Positions 11,356 to 22,985 of a stretch of DNA of 64,000 bases are shown here, in pieces (within the stretch, counting starts at the first letter, position 1; each line of letters begins with the position of its first letter). The position numbers and the translations under genes are program-made. The stretch spans positions 62,001-126,000 of the forward strand of contig JANEZZ010002243.1 of NCBI GenBank assembly GCA_026122225.1, in the 5' to 3' direction. The DNA is from Heloderma charlesbogerti. Lineage: Eukaryota > Chordata > Lepidosauria > Squamata > Helodermatidae. The notes under the pieces were generated by a model. That model was not told the origin of the DNA. It was given only the letters and a program-made list of their open reading frames with translations, and made no database searches.

Positions 11356-12260
11356 TAGGGATGGATGAAAGGGACTTACCTTGTCCGTAGCTTGCTTCGC
11401 GGTGGGGGGGAGGCGCTTCAGTTCTCCCCCCGAAGTTCAGGCGAGGGGGGGAGGCACCCCACCTCGCCCGGCCGAAATTCAGGCCGAGGGGGGAGGCGTC
11501 CCATCCCTCACTGGCGAAATTCAGGCCGGGGAGGAGCGCCCCATCTCCCTGGCCGCGAAAAAAAAGTAAAAACAAAAACACACACCCATGATAGGCTACA
11601 TAACGATTTGCGTAGCCCAAAGTCAGCCATGATAGGCTACGTAAATCGTCACATAGCCTATCACGGATGACTTTGGGAAAAAAAAAAGCGCGTACGCAAA
11701 TGGCGGCACCCCATGGGCGCGGCCATTTGCGTTCCTTATTTTGGCACGTCTAGTCTACGTAAAGTTTTACGCAAATAGCGTTCCCTTATTTTTGCCGTAG
11801 TCTACGTAAATCTTTACGTAGACTACCCTGTCCAAATAAGGAACGCAAATGGCCGCGCCCATGGGGTGCCGCCATTTGCATACGCGCTTTTTTTTTCCCC
11901 AAAGTCACCCGTGATAGGCTACGTGATGATTTATGTAGCCTATCACGGCTGACTTTGGAAATCTAGCAGTGATAGGCTACGTAAATCATTACGTAGCCTA
12001 TCACATCTTGTTGTTGTTGTTTTTTACTTTGTTTTGTAATGGCGGCGGCGGCAGCCGGTCAGGAGACCGGCCCCCGCCTCCGCCGAACCGCCGCCGAACC
12101 GCCGCAAGGACCTGCTGCCGAGAGGGACATTCGCCGAAGGTAAGTCCCATTCCGGGGGGGGCGGGGGGCCGGCGGAGAATTTCCCCAACACTTTCGGGGG
12201 GCCAAATGCATCGGCACCCGGCCTCCCGAAGATTCGTGGAGAAATTCTCCGCCATCCCTA
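11356..12260. mobile_element. Palindromic hAT-like MITE, family 1 (alpha-beta)
   Basis: Starts TAGGGATGGATGAAAGGGAC (alpha), ends TTCTCCGCCATCCCTA (beta). The target duplication is CATACAAC (11348-11355) and CATACAAT (12261-12268). The left arm holds GC-rich subterminal repeats with GGCGAAATTCAGGCC. The core is a series of GATAGGCTACGTAA palindromes and GCAAATGGCGGC arms around about 11780. Outward donors lie at 11378-11379 (minus) and 12140-12141 (plus). Confidence 0.9.
12039..12139 (+). other. First-exon-like ORF with outward splice donor
   Basis: ATG at 12039 has G at -3 and G at +4. It opens 33 codons plus 2 nt with no stop, beginning MAAAAAGQETGPRLRRTA, and ends CGAAG|GTAAGT with GT at 12140. 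The same layout occurs at 54261, 56534 (minus), 58911 and 63528 (minus). It may be the first exon of a transposase gene or a captured promoter/exon; nothing downstream in the window decides between these. Confidence 0.55.
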
Positions 12261-14400
12261 CATACAATGTCTGTTCCTCCAGATATTTGAGGCTGTGACA
12301 ACATTACTGATGGTGAGGCATGATGGGAATGGTAAGTCAAATCATTTGGAGTGCCACAAATGTCCCACCCCTACTTTCTAGAGTAAGCTTATTACAACAA
12401 GTGCCTACCTTTTGCTTTGAAGTGCCAGGGCACAGCATCATTATTATTGTTATTGCCGTTGCTACTATACTACCTTGTGGAATTTGAAGTGTGGGAAGCT
12501 GATGTCCCATGGCCACATTGTAGCCTGCCCCAGTTTCCCAGAGTGATACAAACAGCTTTCTCCCCCAAGAAATATTTAATGACAGATGAGAAGCATTGGA
12601 CTCTTTTGAGTGATTTCTGCTCGTCCAAGTTGATTCCATTATTGGTTAGTCATGTTTACAACAGGCTAATAACTCATGCAGAACTCTGCAAACGTTTTTA
12701 ATCTTGCTCTTTGTCCAAGTCAATGCCCAAGGAGTCTTGCTTATTAAAGATGATGTGTGAGTATCCTGTCAGCCTTTGCATCACAGAATCTGAATGAGGG
12801 ACAAGGTCAGGCTTTCCAAACCGGCTGTGTGGATTGACATATGATAATAGCCAGTGCCCAGTCCCTTGCAGGAATGATTATCTAAGAAACTAAAGCTCTC
12901 CAAAGGGTTTTATGCTCCAAACCCCTCAAAATGGATCAATGATTGGCAGGGCTGGTAGAAATTGGTGATGAAAAGCTTCCTGACTGTTTAGCAGAGGGAT
13001 GTTTATATCTGTGTGTGAATCCTTTCCCTGGGGGGGGGGAATCTTACAAAAAGATTTTGGAATCCCAACAGACATAAAAACCCAAAGGATGCATTTAAAA
13101 TGAAGTCAAGATTGCTTGACATACTTCTGAAAAGTTTGCCATTTCTGACTGACTGAGGACTGGATAGGTGACATGGCCAGATGCACACTAGGCCCATTCA
13201 CTTCAATAGGTCTATTCTGTGTAGGAGTACCATTGGATATTGCCCCAAATCTTTATTAGTTGAATTGCAGGGAGTCATTTTGACGGTGTGGCATCTCTTC
13301 CCAATGTGGTGTTGCACTAACTGGGAAAACAACAATTGGCTTGCTAAATATTTCCTTGCTCTATTTGTATTAAAGGTGCAGGAGAGCTCTTTGAAGTCAG
13401 GAGTTGTAATCCAAAACACAACTGAAGAAGCATGCTAATTAGGGAATGGGAATACTAGGGTGTTTGTTTGTTGTTGTTGTTTCCCAGTGAAGTAGATTTT
13501 TACATAAACCCTTTCAATAGTATTCAGCACTCCACTGTGATGGCACATCAGACCCAGAATGGTGGAATAACAGAATGAGATTTTAACAGCCTTCATACAA
13601 TTGTAGAAGGAAACAGCCTGGTATACACTGTTTCAAACATGAGTGCTTTGTCTCGTTGTGTGGTGCTATAATGGAAATCCAAAGATATCATACTTTCATG
13701 TTGTACTATACTGTGCTGCAACAAGCCCAGATATGTCAGGAATTTGGGGTGGAATCCCATAGGAAGTATGAGCCCTTTTGTTAGGAAAATGTTTTTGCTA
13801 ATTTCAATAGAGTGTGTGCACAGGATAACTTCCTGGTAGATTATGACCTTGAAGCATCTTGAATCTGTTTCATCTGTTGAATCTATTTCATCTCTCAATA
13901 TCTTATTAAGTTGATGCTGACCGGTAATGGACAAATCTGTCAGTTTCACTTATGTATCATTCTCTCTAATAGCAAACTTGATTTGCAGTGAAATAGAGCC
14001 ACCATGAATAAGGCAAGGATTTCCTGCATACTCAGGGGATTCCAAAGGTACACAAAAAATCTAAGATAAGAAAAAGATAGACAAGTTAAACATGAATGGC
14101 TAAAGGCCAACTTCCTTCTCTTTCCCTACATCAAGGGTGGGGGGAAGCCCATCTCTCAGACAGTGTGGGAAGGAGAGTCCTGAATTCTACAATACAGGTT
14201 GGGCTGTCTGAACAGCTCACTGCAAGTTAGCCAGCCCTGAAATATTTCTCCTCTATAGAGGTACAGTGCTATAGTTTTGGAGTTAGTGATATATCATGGG
14301 GTGGGGCTGCCCCGACCTTCATTTCCTTCCCCCCTCCCCCATTTATGTGGAGAGAAGGGAAGCTGAGCCCCAGCCTCCACTTGCCCAGCAAGTCCTTGCA
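12261..14400. other. Mostly unannotated sequence
   Basis: No gene recognised. 13186-13250 (TTCACTTCAATAGGTCTATTC, ATTGGATATTGCCCC) looks like a decayed fragment of a small squamate MITE. The rest has no feature I can support. Confidence 0.4.
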
Positions 14401-14408
14401 AGCACTCA

Positions 14409-14960
14409 GCTTTATTATTTATTTATTTTATATTCACATTTCTCCCAATGAATGACACTCAAGATGGCTAACAATGAAAACCAATTAAAACTAACGCTTA
14501 ATTAAAACATAGTATGCAAACACATAAATTGAAAACACCCCCAGTCAATTAAACAACAAAAAAATGTTCAGCACTAGACCTACTTATATGCCAAAGGCCT
14601 TCCTAAAAAAAAGAAAAGAAAACATATTTGCCTGCTGGCAGAAGAACAAAGAGAGGGAGCCAACCTAGTGTCCCTTGGCAGGGAGTTTCAGAGCTTGGGA
14701 GTGGGCCACTGAGAAGGCCCTCTCTTGTGTCCCCACCAAACATGCCTCTGATGGCAGCAGTATGGAGAGAAAAGCTTCCCCCAAATATCTTAATACTTGG
14801 GCAGGTTCATATAGGAGAGACCAGCCTTTCAGATAGGCTGATGTCATGCCACATAGAGTTTTATAGGTCATAACCAGCACCTTGAATTGTGCCTGGAAAC
14901 GGATCAGCACGCAGTGAAACTGTTGCAACAAGACATTGTAAAAAGGGAGTTCTAGGAGCC
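14409..14960 (-). repeat. L2-type LINE 3' portion
   Basis: Starts with a TTTATTATTTATTTATTTTA tract (the 3' tail in minus orientation), then an untranslated-type segment with GCCACTGAGAAGGCCCTCTC and TTTTATAGGTCATAACCAGC. The second block is typical of the L2 region upstream of the 3' end in reptiles (recalled, not searched). No intact protein. Confidence 0.65.
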
Positions 14961-15034
14961 GTGCCAAATGCTTTTTATTCATAGGCCCTGATCCAGCTCC
15001 AGGAATGCACAACTTACCATGCACACATACATAA

Positions 15035-15235
15035 ATGATTTTATTCACACTTGTGCCCTGTCTTGTACTTCCTCCAAGAAGCTCAGGGCAATCCTCCCAT
15101 TTGATCCTCATAATAAGTGTGCAAAGTAAGTTAGGCAGAGAGAGAGAGAACCATTGGCTTGCAATCACACAGTGAGTTTCATGACCAAGTAGTGATGGAA
15201 CTCCAGGCCATACTGTATCCACTACTGTATCACAC
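15035..15235 (-). repeat. MIR-like SINE
   Basis: In minus orientation it shows an L2-type tail (AAGAAGCTCAGGGCAATCCT), a CORE region (CTCATAATAAGTGTGCAAAG) and TGCAATCACACAGTGAGTTTC, which is the segment next to the MIR tRNA head. Diverged. Confidence 0.65.
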
Positions 15236-16049
15236 GGGCCCTCCGTTTTACCCACTGTGTGGTCCCCGAACAGTCATTTCAGTGGGGCAGGATTATCATC
15301 ACAATATGGATGCCTGTCCAGATGAAAGCCTGGATTCCTCATTGGCTGAACCCTCAGAAGCCTTCTTCCATGCACAGGTCTCCCTTTCTGGATTGGGAGT
15401 TTGGGACTGTGGTATGTAATGAATGATCCTGTGGTCCTTCAGATATAATAAATATGCTATTTAATGTAGGTTTTGGGGAAATGCACAATCCACCGTGTAT
15501 TGTTTATAGCTGCCAGCCTACTTCATCATTTGAGTGTAAAGCAAATCTGAGTTGAGTTTTGGGATTCCTATAACAGCTAGGGAGAATCTAATCTTTGCAT
15601 CAAAATGATACAATGAAGTAAAACCTTTTGTATGTGGAGGAGGTGGAAGAAAAGCCTGTTGCATTACACTCTTATATACAGGACTTCTTTGTATTGAGCC
15701 ATGACAGCTTGTCAAAGCATCACACTTTTTCAGTACAGAAAATGTGGTAAGTAGCTTGTGATTTAGTTGTTAATATTTCTGGATTCCCTTTCCTCCCTCT
15801 GCAAACCTGATTTGATCACACTGAAGTGAACTGAGAAATCCCAGCACTGCTTTTATTAGCATTCACACTTTATCACCTACTATTTTCATATATCATGCAC
15901 TGCATAACATATAAAAACAAGGTTGGGGGTAAACTCAATGGAAGTGATTTCATAGACCATGACTTCTATTTCTAATTTATACCTGTGTAATGTAACAAAA
16001 ATAATTTCAGGGTGTTTACAGTTCACCTTTTAAAATCATTGTCACTGTT
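15236..16049. other. No recognisable feature
   Basis: AT-rich sequence without a repeat or coding signal I can name. Confidence 0.4.
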
Positions 16050-16087
16050 GTCATCATCATCGTCACCACCACCACCACCACCACCAT
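16050..16087. repeat. (CAT)n-(CAC)n microsatellite
   Basis: CATCATCATCG is followed by about eight CAC units. Confidence 0.9.
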
Positions 16088-18639
16088 TATTCTTTCTAAT
16101 TGCAAGCCCAGGTGGTGGGTGGCATCAGAATTGTAGCCAAAATGGGGCCACTGAGAAAAGGAGAGGAACCCAAGGATTATTGGGAGAACCTCAAAGATTG
16201 TAAGTTGTTGTTGTTGTTAATAATAATAACAACCTATGGGGGCAACCCTGCTCAAACTCCAAAGAGAAATGAGCATGCTCAGTAGCCATGGAATGTAGAA
16301 GAAGAAGAGGAGAAGGGGGGGGAGTGGAATGCCTTGTTTGGAGGGAATGACTGGCTAGAATCCTGAACAGGAGCACTCCTTTTAGGATGGAGGAAACATA
16401 GCATTGTTCTGTTGCCAGTCCCACCTCTGCTAATAATGGTAGTCAGTTCAGTTAACACTGAAATAGTGTTCAGTTAATACCAAACCCTGATAGATCTATT
16501 TCAGAACATTCTTTTTCTTTTTTAATTGAGACCAGTAGATAATCTCCAGTCAAAAACTGTTGCTCAGACACTCATCTAACCTTGGGTATCAATCTCATTA
16601 CATAGACTAATTCCATTAGCTTCAGAATTGTGACTAATCACTGAAATTGTCCATTGCAAAGAGTAATACACTCAAATTAATGCATCAATCTTCAGATTCT
16701 CTGAAATTCCACATAAAGAACATAAGGTCACAACCTAGTGTTTTAATAATCACCCAGAGTCAGGGCATCATAGTCTATACCTTGGTTCTTGTTAATTTCT
16801 AGGGTTTAAAGGCCAGGGTTAATGTATCATGCTATTAGTAAACCACAAGCTTGAAGTCTGGTGGTGGCTTAAATCAGACTTCATTAGCATATTTGGTAAT
16901 CTGATGGAAGGCCTCTATTTCTGAGAATGCATGAAGTAATGACAACATTTATGGAAGCTGTATGATGGATATGTTTGTGTTCAGGGGCAGGGGCATGAAA
17001 TCAATCTGACTTTTCCATAAGATCCCCCCCCCATACTATTCCAATTAGTATATATTTATCGTCGCAATTAACAGTCTAATTATGTGAAACCAATGCCAAA
17101 GCTGAGCATTTTGGAATATATCTTTTGAAATGTGTTTATTTTGCTTTAAAGTAAAAGTAGAGTTATCAGAGAAAACAACTTTCAACAGTGCTGAATTAAA
17201 AAACAACAACAACCCCACACAAAAACAAAAACAAAATTGGGGACAATCCTGAATTGTATTCTGGAGTGATATACCGCACTGCACCCTGTATAAGGATGTG
17301 CGAATCAGCAAAGCTCGATTTCGAATTCCATCTCGAATCTTATTCTGACTCAAGAGTCGAGCCTGTAGCAGATTGCAAGCTTTGTTTCATTTTTGTTTTT
17401 TCCTTGTCCCATGGAAATCCATGTGTATTTCTGTCAAGCACACAAGCACAGGCAATCTGACAGTGGACACCCGAATCAGTGAGACTTCTTCATTGTAGGA
17501 AATCCCATGGCAAAAGCTTAATGGTTACACTCTTCAGAAATCATATAGCTGATGGTCAGTAGCTATAGGCTCTAAGTGATTCCAGAACAGTCAAAAACTA
17601 AACACTGCCACTGTGACGGAGATCCTCATCAATGTGGTTTACCCCACTGCCATCTCCATGGCTCTGAACACAAGGGAAGGAACTTGGGTTTCCTGGCATC
17701 ATCCAACCCAGGCAATCCATACATGGGGTTCCAAAACCCAGATAAGGAATGGGAATGATTCCTGGAATGGTCCCTCCCAGGCTACCAAAGGGGTACATTC
17801 TAGAAAGGCCTAAACAGCACCACAGCCACAGATAATTTGACCAATTTTGAATCTTTCACTGGAAACTCCAGGCTACATGGTCGAGGCCTATCAAATCCAA
17901 GGGCAAACCCACACAAGCAAAGAGTTCCACACCATAGCTTGCACCTTGGTAACTCCATGCTGCATGAGTCCAGACAGAGAAAAGTCCAAGAGTCAAGATC
18001 AAACCCAGCCTGATGGCACTCTGGGTGGACCACAAGGAAGACAGACAATTCACAGCAAACAAGAGTTCGAAGGCTATGAAAAGCATCACAGTACTTTTCA
18101 TGGCAAGTCCTTAGTGATCCAAAGTCCCAATTTGAAGGAGAGTCCATGTGCAGAGTGCCTCCAGAGGCTCAGATGATGGTGAATCCAAACAGAGGGGGTT
18201 TCAGGCAATGAAGATGAGATGTTCCTAGTGACAGCTCATTGCCTTTGCATCTGCTTAAAAGGTGAAAGTATGTCTGTAAGACACCTCCTCTGGACCCCTT
18301 GACAGACAAGCACTTTTGGCCTTTCAGCAAGGCCCCTGTTCAAACAGGGCATCACTGCTCAGCCCTCCAGCATTGATTTTTCAACCCGGGCAACCTTTCT
18401 GCAAACGCCACCTCTGTCAAGTTCTCACTCACAACTTCCAGCCTCCCTGCCTGCCAAGGCCAGACCAATAGGTGGACAGGGAGTCAGGGGATTCCCCCTG
18501 GCTCTGCTCTGAGGACACAGATAGAGATAAGCTCGCATGGATTCTGACATTCCAGAGGCTGAATAGGCCCAAGTCCTTCCAGGCTATTTGTAATAAAATC
18601 TTAGCTATAAACTACAAGGCCCACTGCAGTGCTGAAGCT
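16088..18639. other. Unassigned sequence
   Basis: 17291-17480 begins TAAGGATGTGCGAATCAGC and could be the left end of another hAT-like element, but no matching right end is visible. The ORF at 17847-18176 (plus, 109 codons) shows no domain I recognise. A short interrupted C run lies near 17024-17032. Confidence 0.35.
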
Positions 18640-18983
18640 GTGCCCTGACAGTTTCTGTGCATATTTTTCCCAATGTATGCATCAATTTTGCATGTCTCTG
18701 AAATATACACATTCTTCTTCCATTGATTAAAGAGTATGTGTGTGTATTTTTTTTTTTCAAAAGTACAATTCTTTTGAATGCATTTTTCAAATGTACGCAT
18801 GCTGTCAAACCCATTGTTGGGGTCCACGAATCACATTGCAAGCTCAGAAATGTATAGACTTTGACTGCAGATTGAGTCCAAGGCCGTGTTTGGTCCAAAA
18901 GGTGCAAATCCTGATAAAAATGGGTAAATCCTGAGTAAATCCTGATAAAAAATGAACTGAAATTAATTTCTCATACATCCCTA
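18640..18983. mobile_element. Possible truncated hAT-like MITE, right end only
   Basis: The segment ends TTTCTCATACATCCCTA (18967-18983), like the other hAT-like ends here. It contains AT-rich TGCATATTTTTC / GAATGCATTTTTC motifs like those in family 3. No TAGGGATG start is found, so the left end is lost or the call is wrong. Confidence 0.4.
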
Positions 18984-18997
18984 CCTACTGTATGTCT

Positions 18998-18999
<2 letters not shown>

Positions 19000-19068
<69 letters not shown>

Positions 19069-19119
19069 TCTGTCTGTCTGTCTGTCTCTGTCTGTTGTCT
19101 CTGTCTCTCTGTCTCTCTG

Positions 19120-19177
<58 letters not shown>

Positions 19178-19195
19178 CACCACCACCACCACCCA
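19000..19195. repeat. Compound microsatellite (TC)n(CA)n(CTGT)n(TC)n(CA)n(CAC)n
   Basis: Six simple-repeat blocks run together with almost no unique sequence between them. They begin with TC repeats at 19001 and end with CAC repeats near 19195. Confidence 0.95.
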
Positions 19196-19252
19196 TCTAA
19201 AATTCACATTGCATTATCTAGTGTTTATGTAACAGCTGCCCACATTCCTAGT

Positions 19253-19480
19253 TAGGGATGTAAGAACTCACCCTTTCGGTTTCTCTGGGCACTCACTGAA
19301 GCAGCGCCCCTGCTTGCACCCCCCAAAACTGTGCTCGGGCCACCCATGAGTTTGGTGAGTTCCCCAGGCTCACCGTGAACCCATTCGGTGAGCACCGCCA
19401 TTTTTGCGCCTTTGATTTCTGAGCAAAACAGGAAGTTTAAAAAAATGAGCATATTCAAATATGTGCAGTTTGGAGCTGAG
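19253..19480. mobile_element. Truncated hAT-like MITE, family 3 left arm
   Basis: Starts TAGGGATGTAAGAACTCACC and shares the GGTGAGCACCGCCATTTT block seen as GTGAGCACCCACCATTTTCC near 30046. The AT-rich centre begins but no CATCCCTA end follows. Confidence 0.55.
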
Positions 19481-19849
19481 AAAGCTAAATAGGCACAATA
19501 TTAGAGGGATTATAACAGGAGAGTGTATGGTTCAGAACACTGCTAGATTCCTGGTGCCTAGTGCTCGCAGCACTGTCCCAGAAATTGTATAAGGAAGGAT
19601 GAGAAGATTTGCACTCATGTTTTCATGTTTGTCTCACTTGCTATGGAAATCATCACAGAAACATTATTGTACAGGAAATCATTTCATCCAAAGAGAACCC
19701 TGGGTGGTTTCCCAAGCAACAAATGCCCAATAGCCTATATGGAACCATTCATAACAAATCTACTGCAACTGATGTGACTGATTATTTATTTATTCATTTA
19801 GTGCATTTCTAATCCACCAATAACTAATGTTCCCTGGGTGGATTACATC

Positions 19850-20099
19850 CAGTTAGAAACTAAAATGCCATTTTAAAATACAGTTAAAATATAAAAGACA
19901 ATACAAATATTTAAAAGAATAAAATATAATGCAAAACAATAAGCAGCACAGGAATTGATAAAAACAGGCATAAAAACATAGAACTGGGTCTCTAAAGTGC
20001 CTGGGAGAAAGAAAGGTCTTTGCCTGGCACCAAAACGATAACAATGTAGGTGCCAGGCAGACCTCTTCGGAGAGTTTATTCTATAAGTGGGGTGCCACT
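19850..20099 (-). repeat. L2-type LINE 3' end, interrupted
   Basis: Minus-orientation L2 3' end: TTATTTATTCATTTAGTGC just upstream, then many A-rich AAAATA blocks, then CAGACCTCTTCGGAGAGTTT and a GGGGTGCCACT segment at the right edge. The sequence resumes as GTGCCACCACTGAGAAG after the element at 20100-20540. More of the same LINE probably lies at 21771-22225. Confidence 0.6.
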
Positions 20100-20540
20100 T
20101 AGGGATGTCAGAGAAGTCCACAATGGAATCAAATGAGTTCAGATTTTCTGTGAATCTGACCCACAATTCTGCAGCGGTCCCAATTTTCCTGAGTTGCATG
20201 GATTCCATGGACTTGAGGACCTTAAAAACAAAAACAAAAAAACCTTTCTGAAATTTTGTGTGAATTTAGTGATAGAAAAATACTAAAAATAATTTAAAAA
20301 GCACTGGCTGAAATGTGCATTTCCCCCATAGGCTAAAGCATGAGAACACACATTTGGGGGTGGGATTTGTGCATTTTGGGGGGACTTGCACATTTTTGCA
20401 AATGCAAAGTTGTGCAAAATCAGGACATTGGAAAACAACAACAACTCTTAGTCTGACGATGAATGGACAATGGAACAAAAGGCACCTGACAGTCTGCCAA
20501 ACGCAGACAGAATGGATTTTGCAAAATCCATACATCCCTA
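20100..20540. mobile_element. hAT-like MITE, family 2
   Basis: Starts TAGGGATGTCAGAGAAGTCC and ends AATCCATACATCCCTA. Flanks are GTGCCACT (20092-20099) and GTGCCACC (20541-20548). The right arm has GGAACAAAAGGCACCTGACA, as in 26924-27319. It interrupts an L2 copy. Confidence 0.85.
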
Positions 20541-20557
20541 GTGCCACCACTGAGAAG

Positions 20558-20816
20558 TATTTATTTATTTATTTATTTATTTATTGCATTTATACCCCGC
20601 CTTTCTCCCTCTCGCAAGGAACTCAAGGTGGCTTACATTATCCTCCTCCTCACCGTTGTATCCTCACAACAACAACCCTGTGAGGTAGGTTGGGCTGAGA
20701 GTCTGTGACTGGCCCAAAGTCACCCAGTGAGCTTCCATGGCCAAGTGGGGACTAGAACCCAGATCTCCCGGCTCCCACTCCGTCACTCTCACCACTACAC
20801 TACACTGGCTAGTAGA
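20558..20816 (-). repeat. MIR-like SINE with L2-like tail
   Basis: The TTTA tract (20558-20585) is the 3' tail on the minus strand. It is followed by TATACCCCGCCTTTCTCCCT (L2-like tail), TGTGAGGTAGGTTGGGCTGA (core), then CTCCCGGCTCCCACTCCG and CACTACACTACACTGGCT (tRNA-like head). The same SINE in plus orientation is at 31449-31655. Confidence 0.75.
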
Positions 20817-21400
20817 TAGGGATGGGTGGATTCCCTACCTGCTGGTCTGTGGGGAATCTGCCCATGGGGGGGAGGTGATCCAATCCTCCCCCCGGAATCC
20901 TCTTCAGCTGGCTCCGCTCTGTGGCAGTTCCGTGGAGCCACTGGCCGGCTCCGAAGCACCAGTGATACGGCCGCCATGCCATATAGCTGGCTGAAGGGGA
21001 CTGACTGTGGACACAAATTGCGATAGGCATTTTCACTTGATAGGCTACACAAATATTTGCGTAGCCTATCGCGTGAATGAAAAGCAGGGATGCAAATGGC
21101 GACCAGGACGCCATTTGCAGCCGCAAAGGTCTTAGTTTAAGCTAAATGCAGCCATTTACAGCTGCATTTAGCTTAAATGCAGCCATTTGCATTCTGGACG
21201 CCATTTGCGCCTGCAGTCGGTCCCCTTCAGCCAGTGATATGGCATGGCGGCTGTATCACTGGCAATCCAGATCCTCCGGCTGAAGAGGATTCCGCAGGGA
21301 AGTGGAGGTATGTGTTCTGTTCTGCCACAGACTCCAGGGGGCCGGATTCTTTAGAACCACACCACATTGGAGTCTGTGGTGGAATTCTCCGCCATCCCTA
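20817..21400. mobile_element. Palindromic hAT-like MITE, family 1 (gamma)
   Basis: Starts TAGGGATGGGTGGATTCC and ends TTCTCCGCCATCCCTA. Flanks CTAGTAGA and AGTAGGTG match only with a shift, so the target duplication is uncertain. Gamma features include CTCCGCTCTGTGGCAG and palindromes on GCTAAATGCAGCCATTTACAG. A GATAGGCTACACAAATATTT palindrome lies at about 21038-21070. It sits next to a MIR-like SINE within a broken L2. Confidence 0.8.
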
Positions 21401-21770
21401 AGTAGGTGCCCAGTTTAGGACTCGAAGCCCAGCAAGGAATCACCAGCTAGGCCCTTTGAATTTGCCTGGCTCAGCACACCATGCTGGGTATGCGTCCGCT
21501 CCTTCGTCAAGTGCCATTTGCCACTCAAATGGCTGTTCGTTCTTTTCCGTAGGTATCCCATCTATGCAAATGGGGGCCTTAAAAGAGTCCACAATATTGC
21601 AGGCATAAGTGCTGGTGTCAAGCACTCCATGAACTGTCCAGCAGCTCACCCCTCAGCACTCACCTGAGTTAGGTAAGTGCTGGGGGTTCAGCGCACACTG
21701 TGCAGGGTGGCCACAGGTCATCCATCCATTCCTACTTTCTTGTAGCCAGTCCCTGCCAGCTTCCTTTGGC
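21401..21770. other. Unassigned segment
   Basis: Contains palindrome-poor sequence with TATCCCATCTATGCAAATGG. It separates the gamma element from the L2 segment to the right. I see no ends that define an element. Confidence 0.35.
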
Positions 21771-22225
21771 ATGGGCACACAGAGGAGGGCCTCTGAAGGT
21801 GACCTAAGGGTCTAAGCAAGGACATACAGGAGAAGATGTTCCTTTAGATACTCTTGTCCCAAGCTGTTTAGAGTTTGTTTGGACTGGAAGTCAGTGCAGC
21901 TGACAAAGCACTGGTGTCATGTGGTCAATTCAGCCAGTCCTGGCTAGTAACCTAGCAGCTCTGTTTTGAACTAACTGAAGTTTCTGAACCATCTTCAAAG
22001 GTAGCCCCATGGACAATGAATTGCCAGAGCATGGATAAATGTTGTTCAGGTATCTCTGTCTAGATAGGGTTGCAGCTGGTATATCAACCTATGCTGATAA
22101 AAGGTACTCCTGGCTGGCCACTGAACGGAGACAGTGATGAAGCTGTTCAGTGTGCCTGATCTTTCCAGGGGGGTGCAACCTGCTCCAGGGCAGGTTGAAC
22201 ACCCTAGGTGAGACCAGAATAAGCT
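21771..22225 (-). pseudogene. L2-clade LINE, reverse-transcriptase remnant
   Basis: In minus orientation it aligns block by block with the better-preserved copy at 59145-59530. Shared blocks include AACTAACTGAAGTTTCTGAA, TCTTCAAAGGTAGCCCCA, AGAGCATGGATAA and GATAAAAGGTACTCCTGGC. It is the C-terminal part of the L2 reverse transcriptase with several breaks. Confidence 0.7.
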
Positions 22226-22268
22226 CTTGATGTATAATTATGTAGATTTCAGCCACACTCTGATCTAA

Positions 22269-22655
22269 CTAGAGATGGGGGATAAATTTGTTTGGTTCAC
22301 ACTGTAATGGAACTTAACTAATCTCACACTTCCAAACCAATACGTAAACCAAAACGCTGTCATCTTTTGAAATTTGCAGGTCTCTGAATTTTGCAAAGCA
22401 GTTCTGCAATTTAAAAAAAAGCGGGGGAGCATATATTAGTCAAAATAACATAAAATGCATTGTATTAAGTAAAATTGCTTGCCAGAATGTTTATTTTAGG
22501 CAAAATCACATAAAAAATGCACAAATTGGGAGAAATGTGCACCAAAATTTGTACAAAAGTTCATGTGATTTTTTAAAAAATCTCAAACTGATGCAGAAAT
22601 GAAATGAATCTAATTGAGACTGAGATAAATGGAAATTGATAGACTTGTCCATCCA
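22269..22655. mobile_element. hAT-like MITE, old copy
   Basis: CTAGAGATGG at the left and TCCATCCA at the right are flanked by TGATCTAA (22261-22268) and TGACCTAA (22656-22663), seven of eight identical. The interior is AT-rich with GCACAAATTGGGAG and CACCAAAATTTGTAC. It is related to families 2/3 rather than family 1. Confidence 0.6.
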
Positions 22656-22848
22656 TGACCTAATATAGCATATGTAGAGCTGGCCCAATATTTTGCCTAG
22701 AGTAAAGCGCAGAGTGAATCTGGATTTTCTTCCTCAGGCAAACTGAGGAATTTTGAAAGAAGCCAGCAGAGGTTTGATAAGGCTAGCAAACATTCCTCAG
22801 TGGATAGGAGTGCTTCAGGATTTTAGTCTTTGCAACTTCCCTTATGTC

Positions 22849-22985
22849 AAGTGTAGGTAACCTGGTACTCTCCAGAAATTTTAAATGACAACTCCCATAA
22901 TCCATCGCCATTGGCCATTCTGGCAGGGGCTGGTGGGAGTTGTAGTCCAAAACAGGTGGAGGACACCAGCTTGCCCACCACTCCT
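22849..22985. repeat. hAT-like MITE, GTAACCTGGTACTCTCCAG class
   Basis: The left arm GTAGGTAACCTGGTACTCTC and right arm ACACCAGCTTGCCCACC are inverted counterparts. Inside are ACAACTCCCATAATCC and GGTGGGAGTTGTAGTCC. Same class as 48104-48239. Confidence 0.6.

Noticed and set aside
17847..18176. 109-codon frame with many Q and H
   Set aside because: No domain, no supporting splice context, and overlapping frames of similar length on the other strand.
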